Part shown: one piece after another, positions 38,901 through 46,936 of the stretch
Layout of the letters: each line of letters starts with the position of its first letter
Position numbering within the stretch: the stretch's first letter is position 1
NCBI RefSeq assembly: GCF_003443615.1
Contig: NZ_CP031967.1
Location: 2,666,001 to 2,730,000, forward strand
DNA length: 64,000 nucleotides
From: Alteromonas sp. BL110
GTDB taxonomy: Bacteria; Pseudomonadota; Gammaproteobacteria; Enterobacterales; Alteromonadaceae
Direction: 5' to 3'
The notes under the pieces: model-generated
Databases searched by the model: none
What the model was told of the DNA's origin: nothing
What the model saw: only the letters and a program-made list of their open reading frames with translations
Made by a program: the position numbers and the translations under genes

Positions 38901-39067
38901 TGGTGGATAATAGTAATAGCGGTTCCTGCAGCAGGATTACCTAGTGGACCAACAATTGTACCGCGCATTGCGGAAGATTGACCGGTGGCTGCGACCGCTG
39001 TAGCGGTAACACCAATAGACAGTGCGACAGCCATCGCAATGCGACTAAGCGAATTTTTTTTAATCAT
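35939..39067 (-). CDS. Oar-like TonB-dependent receptor with carboxypeptidase-regulatory domain
   Basis: This 1042-residue outer-membrane protein has a signal peptide (1-27, ending AVAA), then a CarboxypepD_reg beta-sandwich (about 33-115; MRGTIVGPLGNPAAGTAI at its start), a plug with FTVDGVGVNDTFGLQ and GGNVNVVTKSGTNEFHG, and a large barrel ending WRIKVGVKYTF. This is the Oar/RagA-like architecture used for peptides and glycans. It is divergent from the DUF6152 fusion gene across 524 bp. The ligand is unknown. The ribosome site is weak but AAGAGAAGCAC precedes the start. Confidence 0.88.
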   Translation of the reverse strand: MIKKNSLSRIAMAVALSIGVTATAVAATGQSSAMRGTIVGPLGNPAAGTAITIIHQPSGTVKEVTVNEDGAFSARGLRVGGPYMIVVESDKFQGRIIEDVYLELNDTFELDTVLESASSIERVTVTGSRDFFANNGSNSVFGESAISNMPTFNRDIKDIVRSNPLAVVSADGEELSIAGSNPKYNTFTVDGVGVNDTFGLQSNGYPTSRPPVSLDAISQVSVEFTPFTARAGKFGGGNVNVVTKSGTNEFHGTAFYEEVPFSGTAEDTKLYNTDYDIDNEESSYGFTLGGPLIKDKLFFFGSYEKWEEEIDTGFNASAYPSDLVTAAESVITALSETYGLEDSIAGAPDADEDEKFLVKLDWNINNNHRADFTYSYQENTAAQNYNDDADQVLLTSNTWTLAQKNTYYTTHIYSDWTDNLQTEISVSYKEFEQASVTASNWGEINIDTATGTDSGYSVIAGVDENRHANVLANEVWNFAAHATYLAGDVEYKFGGEIENTWNYNLYGRDSLGTWYFDDVEGLANQDISFFEYANAYTNNVDDLAYDVESTVYALYGDATFELFEDFMVTGGLRYEYLTVEDSPQLNDNFANTYGFANTENLDGFDIILPRLSFNWTLNDNLTLRGGVGRFYGGMPLVWISNAYTSDGVTNDSITFSNLDAASVDFTSVPTEAQSALVQGAGSTNSIDPDFELPSDWRYQIAADYTFDIPNVGDNFAWTTELTYVDRKNAAYWEDLSRIDSGNSTVDGRIIWDNVYDGTEYADNYDIQLTNSDDGGRSILFTTALAKQWDNGFSLNASYTHQDITEVNPGTSSTGESNYQYEVTVNRNDPLLGTAYYETKHRLLVNLGYTHQFFEGYNTNINLFFERRSGQPFSWVLGSYQDGGLGDQTAFDDSDIYLPYIPSGANDAAVDFESGLSYDEIMAIAEQAGVAGYAGGYVDKYANTQPWVTTMDLAISQEIPGFVEGHKGRIYLNIDNFANLLNDDWGKVYEMSFPQQILFDYDVNDAGQYVYQEASGGTDTRNYDSFDEEQSTWRIKVGVKYTF

Positions 39068-39591
39068 GTGCTTCTCTTTGTTAATGAAAGTTAGGTTTTG
39101 TATTTTGTTGTTGATAACAATGCGCTAGGAGCTAATACATATTCAGTGGTGGTTAAGCGTCCCCGTTTCCACAGCCCGCAATTGTTCGTCTTTTATATTT
39201 CATTTGTATTTCATTAGTGTAAATTTGAATTTACGTAAGCTAATGATTTGTAAATCTATTTGAGTATTTTTTTGTCAAAATGGTCAAGGGTGTTTACGAA
39301 GCTTTACCTTCTTTGCAAAGCTTTACGGAAATCGAGGCTTTGGGTATGTAAACGTGACTTTAGCAGACAGCAGTTATTAAAAAACTAGATAAAAAATCGT
39401 ACTGTTACTGGCGAAGGTACTTATATTATTAAGCGCAAAATTTAAACGGCCTTTACACTTTTCTTATGGTGAGAGAGGGCTTGATTTACTATGATCTATC
39501 TGCAAATTAAACACTTATTATTGATCTTGTAACCCCCTTTCTTATCTAGGTGACCAGTGACCTCTCGAAACGATTTATCAAGGAAAAAGTA
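39068..39591. other. 524-bp divergent intergenic region
   Basis: This AT-rich stretch separates the Oar-type TBDR from the DUF6152 fusion. Two copies of AAGCTTTAC (39299-39307 and 39318-39326) lie 19 bp apart in the same direction. No RNA gene or clear terminator is seen. The promoters of both flanking genes must lie here, but no clean -10/-35 pair could be fixed. The coding frame of the DUF6152 gene extends back to 39550, which is treated as untranslated. Confidence 0.4.
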
Positions 39592-41448
39592 ATGCGGCAC
39601 CTTGCTTGTTTATGCATTTTTTCTGCGTTATTAACTTCATTATCTGCATTCGCCCACCATGGAAGTAGCGGACAATTTGATACCAATGCCACGGTGGAGT
39701 TTGGCGGTAACATCACTAGAGTTCGGCTTGTTAATCCGCATGCTTACGTTTACTTTGATTCAATTGATGAAACCGGCGAGGTTACGAATAAACGATGCGA
39801 ATTACAGTCTGGCTCTTTGCTGAAACGAAGAGGCTGGACAAAAGCGCTTTTTAAAACGGGTAGCTTCATTTCTATTAAAGGCTCACCAGACAGAACCGAT
39901 CCTACTACCTGTTACATGAAAGAAATTACGTTTGAAAATGGCGTTGTTGCATCGCGAAATAGCGAGTTTGATGAAAAAGGGAATGTACTTGTATCAAGTG
40001 AAGGTGCTTTAGAAGACGGGTCTTCCAAAGACTATCACACCGAAGAGCATGAAGAAGATACCCATCATGACGAGGATGGCCACCATGACGAGGACGGCTA
40101 TCATGATGAGGACGGCCATCATGACGAGGATGACAATGTTGACACCACCTCTCCAGAGCAGACCGTAGAATTGAGCTCGCGTGAGCGCCTTCGCGAAGAC
40201 GGCTCACTAAATATTGCCGGAAACTGGGCTATGGTTCGTGCGGGTGGTGGCCCACCAGGCAGAGGTGGAAGTAGAGCTTTATTAACACCTGCTGGGGAAA
40301 AAGCCGTTGAAGGCGCGACGTCAGCTGATAACCCGCGATACCAGTGTAAGCCGACTAACATTATTATGGACTGGTGGTTCGATATGATGGTCAATCATAT
40401 TGAGCAAACAGATGTACGAATTACGTTGACTTACGGCTTCATGAACTTGAAGCGTACGATTTATCTAGATGGCACTACGATGCCCGCTAATTACCAGCCT
40501 AATCGTGCAGGTTTTTCGACAGGTAAATGGGAAGGTGATGAATTAGTTGTGAAAACCACGGGGTTTGATGAAGGTTGGATCATGGCTCCACTGGGAAGTA
40601 ATCCAGGCGGCCCACCGCCCGGGCAAGAAGGAGAGAGACAAAAGCGACCACCTCGCCCAGACGGTGAACAAGGTATGCCTAAAGCAAGGACAAGAGGGCC
40701 AGAGGGAAGACCAGGCCCACCTTCTCCAGCTAAAAACAGTAAACAAATGACGATTGTAGAGCGCTTTACGTTAAGTGAAGATGGCACTGTTTTGACCCGA
40801 AAATATACGATAACAGACCCACTGTATTTAGTGTCACCAATGGAAGGGCAGGACAAAGTAACCTTCACCAACGACAAGTACATTGATTATGAATGTGAAG
40901 ATCTTACTGCTGAAAGGGGGTCTGACAGTTTAGGTGGGGTAGGTGTAACGCGAGCCATCAACAATGAAATTGAATCAAGTGACACTGCAAAAGGTTTTCT
41001 GTATTCGCTGGAAGATTCAAAGATTGGAACAACCATATCTAGTACTCAATGGGGCTATCCCATTGTGTTGTCGCTACACGCCATAGGTATGGCGATTATG
41101 GTGGGCGTTTCACTGATGTTGTGTGCTCGCGTTATAGGGTTTGCTTCAACCATACCTCTTTCGTTCTTTGCTCCCTATTGGTCGATAAGCCTGATAGGCT
41201 TCGTGGTTAACCTTTTATCTGGAACAGCTTTGTTCTTCGGCAACGCCTCTGAACTTTATTTCAATATGGCTTTTCGAATTAAAATTGTAATGGTCATTTC
41301 GGGTCTAACCTTTACTAAGTTGATGGTCGAAAAAGCGATGCACTCACCAAACGAATACGATAAAGGCCATAAAACACTGGCTGTCATTACTCTGCTATGT
41401 TGGGTGACTGCTATTATTGCTGGCCGTTTGATTGGCTACACGGGTTAG
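39592..41448 (+). CDS. DUF6152 / His-rich / DUF6644 fusion protein
   Basis: This 618-residue protein has a signal peptide (1-21, ending SAFA). Next comes a DUF6152 domain (about 22-135, starting HHGSSGQFD), an acidic linker with four HHDEDG repeats (158-181), and a beta-rich domain of the LTPAGEKAVEG and WEGDELVVKTTGFDEGW type (about 200-450) interrupted by a Pro/Gly/Arg-rich stretch (about 330-385). Last is a four-helix membrane domain of the DUF6644 type (about 485-615). In other bacteria these parts are commonly separate genes. The start at residue 15 of the open frame was chosen because it begins the signal peptide. Function is unknown; the His-rich repeats suggest metal binding. Confidence 0.7.
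   Translation: MRHLACLCIFSALLTSLSAFAHHGSSGQFDTNATVEFGGNITRVRLVNPHAYVYFDSIDETGEVTNKRCELQSGSLLKRRGWTKALFKTGSFISIKGSPDRTDPTTCYMKEITFENGVVASRNSEFDEKGNVLVSSEGALEDGSSKDYHTEEHEEDTHHDEDGHHDEDGYHDEDGHHDEDDNVDTTSPEQTVELSSRERLREDGSLNIAGNWAMVRAGGGPPGRGGSRALLTPAGEKAVEGATSADNPRYQCKPTNIIMDWWFDMMVNHIEQTDVRITLTYGFMNLKRTIYLDGTTMPANYQPNRAGFSTGKWEGDELVVKTTGFDEGWIMAPLGSNPGGPPPGQEGERQKRPPRPDGEQGMPKARTRGPEGRPGPPSPAKNSKQMTIVERFTLSEDGTVLTRKYTITDPLYLVSPMEGQDKVTFTNDKYIDYECEDLTAERGSDSLGGVGVTRAINNEIESSDTAKGFLYSLEDSKIGTTISSTQWGYPIVLSLHAIGMAIMVGVSLMLCARVIGFASTIPLSFFAPYWSISLIGFVVNLLSGTALFFGNASELYFNMAFRIKIVMVISGLTFTKLMVEKAMHSPNEYDKGHKTLAVITLLCWVTAIIAGRLIGYTG
40063..40134 (+). repeat. Four in-frame 18-bp repeats encoding HHDEDG
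   Basis: The units start at 40063, 40081, 40099 and 40117. They read HHDEDG, HHDEDG, YHDEDG and HHDEDD in the frame of the surrounding gene, so this is a coding tandem repeat and not a regulatory one. Third-position changes between copies show it is not a fresh amplification. Confidence 0.9.
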
Positions 41449-41458
41449 GGGCGTAAAA

Positions 41459-41956
41459 ATGAATACTTTTCTATCCAAGGTAATCGATACATTACAATCG
41501 AGCCCGCTAAACCATTTTGTTATGGATAACGCTGTAGTATTTCCAGTGTTAGAAATGGCGCATTTTTTAGGTTTAAGCCTACTTTTTGGGGCTCTGCTCA
41601 TAGTAGATTTAAGGCTTGTAGGTGTTGCTAAAAAAATTCCGTTAAACCATGTTGAATCATTTCTTCGCTTTGCCCTTATTGGGTTTGCTATCAATGCGAT
41701 AACCGGCGTTTTATTTGTAATTGGCGACCCCAGTCGATACTTAGTTAACATCGCATTCGGCCTCAAGATGCTAGTTATTGGGCTTGCCGGAGTTAACACA
41801 CTTTACTTTGTAAAAAGGGTAAAACCGCAACTACATAATGCTCACGAATCACAAGCAGCGAGCGCAGAAGCAGCGATAGTAGCTTGGTTATCCATAGCAC
41901 TGTGGGTGTGCGTTATTATATTGGGGCGTTTCATCCCCTATCTAGAAACGCCTTAA
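41459..41956 (+). CDS. DUF6644 membrane protein
   Basis: This 165-residue membrane protein has four helices. Its sequence SPLNHFVMDNAVVFPVLEM followed by a glycine-rich first helix and VDLRLVGVAKK is a close match to the DUF6644 pattern (short tilted helix, Glu/His in TM1, DLRL-G loop). It starts 10 bp after the fusion gene with GGGGCG as ribosome site; an earlier in-frame ATG at 41432 lies inside the upstream gene and was rejected. It shares its domain with the C-terminus of the fusion protein, so the two probably form a hetero-oligomer in the inner membrane. Glu and His in the first helix could bind a cofactor. Confidence 0.8.
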   Translation: MNTFLSKVIDTLQSSPLNHFVMDNAVVFPVLEMAHFLGLSLLFGALLIVDLRLVGVAKKIPLNHVESFLRFALIGFAINAITGVLFVIGDPSRYLVNIAFGLKMLVIGLAGVNTLYFVKRVKPQLHNAHESQAASAEAAIVAWLSIALWVCVIILGRFIPYLETP

Positions 41957-42314
41957 ACACGACTCATTCGCCGTCCATTTTTTATCGTAGCTTTACAAAG
42001 CGGATTAAGCTAAACAGCTACGTACGAGTTTGGCATTTCGAGCGTTGCCCCGCAAACCAGGGTAACGCCCTCTCTATGATAATCCGCGTATCTCAACGCG
42101 CTAACCGCCAATTTTACTAAGCACGTGTAAAAACTACGGGAGAAAGCGGTGGCTATGTGAAGCTCAGTAAGAATAACCCTCACTTTACAGGGGGTTGGCA
42201 ACTTTTACTATTGGCACTTGAGTTGCACACCTAACGGACTCTATTTGAGTCGTCGCTAATATCGCGATGCAACCCTCTTTTTTATTCAACCCTTCGCGTT
42301 GGAGCGCTAATAAA
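41957..42314. other. 358-bp intergenic region before the GH13 gene
   Basis: No gene is supported. A weak inverted repeat lies around 42174-42195 (AACCCTC and GGGGGTT). The frame of the GH13 gene extends to 42267 but its first 16 codons lack a ribosome site. Confidence 0.35.
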
Positions 42315-44060
42315 ATGTCTGATAATTCAATAGGTCCAGGTGTAGTAAAAACACAAGATGGATATCGTTTTTCCGTATGGGCGCCTAATGCACAAAGCGT
42401 CTCACTTACCGGAGATTTTAATGATTGGAATCGACCGGGTATCAGTATGCAGAGACAAGATAATGGTGTGTGGTGGTGTGAAACAAGTGATGCTAAATGT
42501 GACCATGAATACAAGTATGAAGTGACTAATGCTAAAGGTGATTGCGTTGTAAAAAACGACCCCAGGGCACGACTGATGACCAATAGCGTAGGTAACAGCG
42601 TTGTTTATGACGATGCTTTCAGTTGGGAGGTAGAAGACTTCAAACCCGCCCCTATTCATCAACGGATTATCTACGAGCTTCATATCGGCACATTTCACCG
42701 CAAAAACGGCGAGCAAGGTACATTCGATACAGCCATAGAGAAGCTTGATTACTTGGCTTCGCTAGGCGTAAACATGATAGAGCTTATGCCTGTAAACGAA
42801 TTTGCTGGCGATATAAGTTGGGGGTATAACCCAGCATGCCCGTTTGCCGTTGAAGAAGCTTATGGTGGGCCAGATGGCCTAAAACGCTTTATCGATGCAG
42901 CGCACAAACAAGGCATGGGCGTCATAATGGATGTGGTGTATAACCATTTTGGCCCTAGTGACTTAGATATTTGGCAATTTGATGGCTGGAGCGAGAACGA
43001 CAAGGGGGGAATTTATTTCTACAACGATGAGCGTTCCGCTACCCCATGGGGTGACACGCGTCCTGATTATGGCCGTCAAGAAGTACGGGATTATATTACC
43101 GACAATGCCTTAATGTGGCTTCAGGAGTTCAAGGCAGATGGCTTGCGAATGGATATGGTGCCTTTCATGCGTACCGTCTCTGGTGCAGACTCGGGAGAAG
43201 ATGATATCCCAGAAGCTTATGAATTAATTAAGGGAATTAATAGGCGTATTCAACAAGAGTGCCGAGAAAAAATGACAATTGCTGAAGACCTACATCAGCA
43301 CGATTACATTTCTGACCTCTTGGACGATGGCGGTTGTGGTTACACGGCGCAATGGGACGCTGCATTTGTACACCCAGTGCGTGAAGTGCTTACTCAATCT
43401 AATGATGAAAACGTCAATCTTGGTGTTCTCGTTAACGCTTTGACCAAAGAGTACAGCGGCAGCCCCTTTGCTAGAGTGGTTTATACCGAATCTCACGATG
43501 AAGTGGCTAATGGAAAGGCTCGCTTAGTTGAAGAAATTGCGCCTAGAAATGTAGATGGCGATTACTTTGCACGTCAAAAGGGGATTTTAGCCGCGACGCT
43601 GGTACTTACAAGCGCTGGCATCCCTATGTTGTTTCAAGGGCAAGAATTTAAAGAGTCTGGTTGGTTTGACGACGTAAAAGACCTAGATTGGTCACGAAGC
43701 GATAGTTTTGATGAATACCTAGAGGCGGTGACGGCGTTGATCCAATTACGCAAAGGCGAGGACAAGGCAACCTCTGGGCTAACAGGCGCCAATACAGAGG
43801 TTGTCCATCAAGACGATAAAAACAAAGTCTTAGGCTATCGCCGATTCAACGGCATCGAAAATGAATCGGTGTGGGTATACCTTCATTTAGGTGTCGAAGA
43901 CATAGATGATTATCAGGTATCAGGGTTGCCAGCTGACCCCCATTGTTTATTTGCATGGTCAGACGGATTGCTCACGCAGGAAATTCATCTGGACGGTGGA
44001 AGAATAAAGCTTCCTTCTTTTGGTATTCTAATTCTTACCGAGCGGAGTAATTTAGATTAA
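42315..44060 (+). CDS. GH13 alpha-amylase-family protein with CBM48 (branching-enzyme/TreZ-like)
   Basis: This 581-residue enzyme has an N-terminal CBM48/E-set domain (about 8-105; FSVWAPNAQSVSLTGDFNDW) and a GH13 barrel (about 115-500). The four conserved regions read DVVYNH (206-211), DGLRMD with nucleophile Asp280, IAEDL with acid/base Glu324, and ESHDE (His394, Asp395). It acts on alpha-1,4-glucans in the cytoplasm. Length fits both malto-oligosyltrehalose trehalohydrolase and short branching enzymes; the HDEVANGK motif resembles branching enzymes. No treY or glg partner is adjacent. The start at 42315 was preferred over 42267 because GGAG stands 10 bases before it. Confidence 0.85.
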   Translation: MSDNSIGPGVVKTQDGYRFSVWAPNAQSVSLTGDFNDWNRPGISMQRQDNGVWWCETSDAKCDHEYKYEVTNAKGDCVVKNDPRARLMTNSVGNSVVYDDAFSWEVEDFKPAPIHQRIIYELHIGTFHRKNGEQGTFDTAIEKLDYLASLGVNMIELMPVNEFAGDISWGYNPACPFAVEEAYGGPDGLKRFIDAAHKQGMGVIMDVVYNHFGPSDLDIWQFDGWSENDKGGIYFYNDERSATPWGDTRPDYGRQEVRDYITDNALMWLQEFKADGLRMDMVPFMRTVSGADSGEDDIPEAYELIKGINRRIQQECREKMTIAEDLHQHDYISDLLDDGGCGYTAQWDAAFVHPVREVLTQSNDENVNLGVLVNALTKEYSGSPFARVVYTESHDEVANGKARLVEEIAPRNVDGDYFARQKGILAATLVLTSAGIPMLFQGQEFKESGWFDDVKDLDWSRSDSFDEYLEAVTALIQLRKGEDKATSGLTGANTEVVHQDDKNKVLGYRRFNGIENESVWVYLHLGVEDIDDYQVSGLPADPHCLFAWSDGLLTQEIHLDGGRIKLPSFGILILTERSNLD

Positions 44061-44108
44061 TTCTTACAACAGGCAAATAGTCACCATTGCACAAGGGATA
44101 CGGGCTTT

Positions 44109-44211
44109 CGCTTAGCGAGCACGTGAAGGCAATAACAAAAGGCCTATGGGTTATATACGATGAAGTATAAAGTGAGCCTTTAGGCCTTATTGTTGCTATC
44201 ACTCGCTAAAG
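44109..44211. repeat. Long imperfect inverted repeat between converging genes
   Basis: The left arm CTTAGCGAG, GGCAATAAC, AAAGGCCTA (44109-44146) pairs with the right arm TAGGCCTTATTGTTGC and CTCGCTAAAG (44181-44211), around a 34-base loop. The inner palindromic GGCCT parts are perfect and the outer parts match with gaps. It can serve as a terminator for the converging GH13 and AI-2E genes, though it is much longer than a usual one. Confidence 0.6.
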
Positions 44212-44257
44212 AAAGTTATACATTAACGATTTCGTTATTTCACTAGCGGCCGATATA

Positions 44258-45421
44258 TCATTTAGATTCAAGGAGCCTTATCCAGTGGTTAAAAACATTT
44301 AGGTTTTCCAGAATAATCTTAACGCACATCAATATGGGGACCGCTAGTAAAACGCCCACTACGCCCCATAACCAGCCTGTAATGGCTATCCAAATTATAA
44401 TAATCAGCGGGTTAAGCTGCATACTGCGCCCCAATACGGCTGGGGTAATCAACTGAGACTCAATAATATTCAAAACCAAAAAGACACCGGCTGGCAGAAA
44501 TGCGCTGCTGGTAAGTCCAAACTGAACAACCCCTACCACTAGCAACACTATGCTACTTGCAATACCACCCAGGTAGGGAACAAAGTTCATCAAGGCAACG
44601 AGTGCTCCCCACAGAAGCGCATCTTCAATATTTAAATAGTAGAACGCACCCGCTGTAGCCAGTCCTAAACATGTGTTTATGATACTGATTGTAACTATGT
44701 AGGCTGAAAGCTCTCGTTGAATTTGATCGACTAATACCAATGCTCGCCTTTTATCTGTAACAACTGGAAAATCTCTGATGAAAACGTGAAACAGATTAGG
44801 ACCAAAAACCAATAAGAAAAAGATCAACACAACGCATGCCATGACTTGTGCCAATAAGAATGGTGCGTTGCTAAACAAGGTTATCCCCATATCAATACCG
44901 CTCTGCTTGAGCTTGTCGGTTACCGAGTTTGAGGTATCTGGCTGACCAACGGGCAGCGTTGGGGAATCATCGTTGCCAAACCAGTCAAAAATAGATGGCT
45001 CCTTTTCCACAGCGTCAGTTGCTGGCGGGGTAGTATAGGCATCAATACTACTGCTAATTTCTTCTATTTCTTCATTAATTTCGGCGGCTATTTTGGGTAA
45101 AGAGTGCATCCAACGCTCGGCGGGTTCAGCAAGCTCTACAGTGAGCAAAGTGAAAGGGGTTATTAGTAGAACAATTAATGCCCCTGCCGAAATAGCCCGC
45201 GGTACAAATACTTTTCTTGCGATGGCCACAAGTGGGCTCAACAATAAGGCTATAAAGGCTGAAAAGAACAACGGGATGAGTAACGATTTTGCCAAATACA
45301 TAGTGTAGATAAAGGCGAATATTACTAGGGTATTCAGCAGCTTAGTTTGCTTGGCTATTTTAGGGTATGCGCCAGTTAAATTCTTTTTTTGTTTTTCAAT
45401 AGTAGAGCCAGCGTTATCCAT
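44258..45421 (-). CDS. AI-2E family transporter (PerM/TqsA-like)
   Basis: This 387-residue inner-membrane protein matches the AI-2E/PF01594 family: a first TM pair around 30-90, then a long cytoplasmic or periplasmic linker with charged and Pro-rich residues (about 115-180), then six C-terminal helices with FVPYLGGIASS and GIAITGWLWGVVG-like patterns. Family members export small molecules such as autoinducer-2 or stabilise ion transport. AAGG precedes the ATG at 45421. It stands alone, convergent with the GH13 gene. Substrate is not readable. Confidence 0.85.
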   Translation of the reverse strand: MDNAGSTIEKQKKNLTGAYPKIAKQTKLLNTLVIFAFIYTMYLAKSLLIPLFFSAFIALLLSPLVAIARKVFVPRAISAGALIVLLITPFTLLTVELAEPAERWMHSLPKIAAEINEEIEEISSSIDAYTTPPATDAVEKEPSIFDWFGNDDSPTLPVGQPDTSNSVTDKLKQSGIDMGITLFSNAPFLLAQVMACVVLIFFLLVFGPNLFHVFIRDFPVVTDKRRALVLVDQIQRELSAYIVTISIINTCLGLATAGAFYYLNIEDALLWGALVALMNFVPYLGGIASSIVLLVVGVVQFGLTSSAFLPAGVFLVLNIIESQLITPAVLGRSMQLNPLIIIIWIAITGWLWGVVGVLLAVPILMCVKIILENLNVFNHWIRLLESK

Positions 45422-45718
45422 GTCTTAGCCTTGGGTGAGAAGCGAAATATGCGCGATTATTCGTAAACGTAATGGATTATGAATACAAATATTACGAGAA
45501 TTTCATATTTAAAGTTCAGTGCTTAGTATTATGAAACGAAAGAACAAACTTCAACAGATAATGTTTTAAGGAAATAGCGAAGAACTAATTACCTTTTAAA
45601 TATCCATAGTCGCAATCCTTAGCTTTCTTATCCCTCTCGGTAATTTTTGTGTGATCTGTATAGACAAGTAAAGCACTATTAAAAGCATACATGGATTATT
45701 GTCTTATGGAGAGGGCTA

Positions 45719-46807
45719 ATGCCTCGTATTACTCGTCGTCATTTTCTTCAAATAGCGGGTTCGGGTTTACTCGCTGCCCACAGCCCTTTTTTACTCGCTC
45801 AGCCTGCTAAAAAGAAACTAGGCGTAGCTTTGCTTGGTTTGGGCAACTACAGCACCAATTTATTAGCACCTGCACTACAGCACACCGAACATTGCGAGTT
45901 GCGAGGCATCATCACGGGTAGCGAGGAAAAAATTCCTAAGTGGCAAAGAAAGTACGGCATTAAAGACGCCAACGTATATACATACGGCTCTATGGCTGAA
46001 ATAGCCAATAACGACGATATCGACGTTATCTATGTCGTAACCCCTACGGGTACGCACAAAGACTTTGCTGTGCAAGCTGCAAATACCGGAAAGCATGTGT
46101 GGTGCGAAAAACCCATGGCTATGGATAGCGATGAGTGCCAGGCTATCATTGATGCCTGTAATAGAAATAATGTCACGTTATCTATTGGATATCGCATGCA
46201 GCACGAACCCAACACACGCACTTTTCGTCAATACCTTGAGACTAAACCCTATGGAGATATAACTGCGGTATCGAGCTTTGCGGGTTATGCCGGGCAGGGT
46301 AGGGCGGCAGACAACTGGCGAATGCAAAAGCATATGGGAGGCGGAGCCCTTTATGACATGGGCGTTTATGCAATAAACAGCGCGCGCTTTCTAACGGGGC
46401 GAGAGCCTTTGTCTGTAACTGGTAGCCATCCTCCTCAACGTTTCCCAAACAAGTTTACTGAAGTTGATGAAACTACCTTATTCACCATGGACTTTGGCGA
46501 CGGGCTGGTGGCAGATTGCGGCACTAGCGTAGTAAAAGGGTTTAATCATTTCAAAGCTAATTGTGAAGACGGTTGGTATCAGCTAAAACCAATGCAGAGC
46601 TACAACGGTGTAACGGGGACAACGTCCAATGGGCAAACACTGTCACCTATTGACGGTATGCAGCAAACACTTCAAATGGATAATGACGCTTTAGCCATAA
46701 TAGCTGGGCGACAGCCAATGGTACCCGGTAGTGAAGGGCTTGCTGATATCAAAATCGTGAACGCGATATTTGAAGCAGCAAAAACTGGTCAAACGGTTAG
46801 GCTGTAA
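45719..46807 (+). CDS. Exported Gfo/Idh/MocA-family oxidoreductase (GFOR-like)
   Basis: This 362-residue protein has a twin-arginine signal (RRHFLQIAGSGLLAA, residues 5-19) and a Gfo/Idh/MocA fold: VALLGLGNYS (about 37-46), the catalytic EKPMAM, GYRMQHEP and GGALYDMGVYAINSARFL. The motifs and export match the glucose-fructose oxidoreductase of Zymomonas, which carries tightly bound NADP and acts in the periplasm. It would convert a sugar to its lactone or reduce one sugar at another's expense. It starts after a GGAGAGG ribosome site and is a single-gene unit. Substrate is unknown. Confidence 0.88.
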   Translation: MPRITRRHFLQIAGSGLLAAHSPFLLAQPAKKKLGVALLGLGNYSTNLLAPALQHTEHCELRGIITGSEEKIPKWQRKYGIKDANVYTYGSMAEIANNDDIDVIYVVTPTGTHKDFAVQAANTGKHVWCEKPMAMDSDECQAIIDACNRNNVTLSIGYRMQHEPNTRTFRQYLETKPYGDITAVSSFAGYAGQGRAADNWRMQKHMGGGALYDMGVYAINSARFLTGREPLSVTGSHPPQRFPNKFTEVDETTLFTMDFGDGLVADCGTSVVKGFNHFKANCEDGWYQLKPMQSYNGVTGTTSNGQTLSPIDGMQQTLQMDNDALAIIAGRQPMVPGSEGLADIKIVNAIFEAAKTGQTVRL

Positions 46808-46936
46808 GGTTTTATCAATAAGCTCAATAGGGGCAAAAGCAAAGCATTAATAATTCGTTGTTCATGTAATGCTAGGTTTGGCGTTCGTTTTGCCTTGAAT
46901 GTACGAGGTTTCAAGATACGAAGCTTTCCCCTTGAG

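Noticed and set aside
40063..40134. Possible CRISPR-like or regulatory repeat
   Set aside because: The 18-bp units have no spacers and keep the reading frame of the DUF6152 fusion, so they are coding.
41432..41458. Upstream start of the second DUF6644 protein
   Set aside because: It lies inside the preceding gene without a ribosome site; ATG at 41459 has GGGG.
41884..42120. 78-codon plus-strand frame after the DUF6644 protein
   Set aside because: It overlaps the end of the preceding gene in another frame and shows no domain.
42267..42314. Earlier start of the GH13 gene
   Set aside because: There is no ribosome site and the 16 extra residues are not part of CBM48; GGAG favours 42315.
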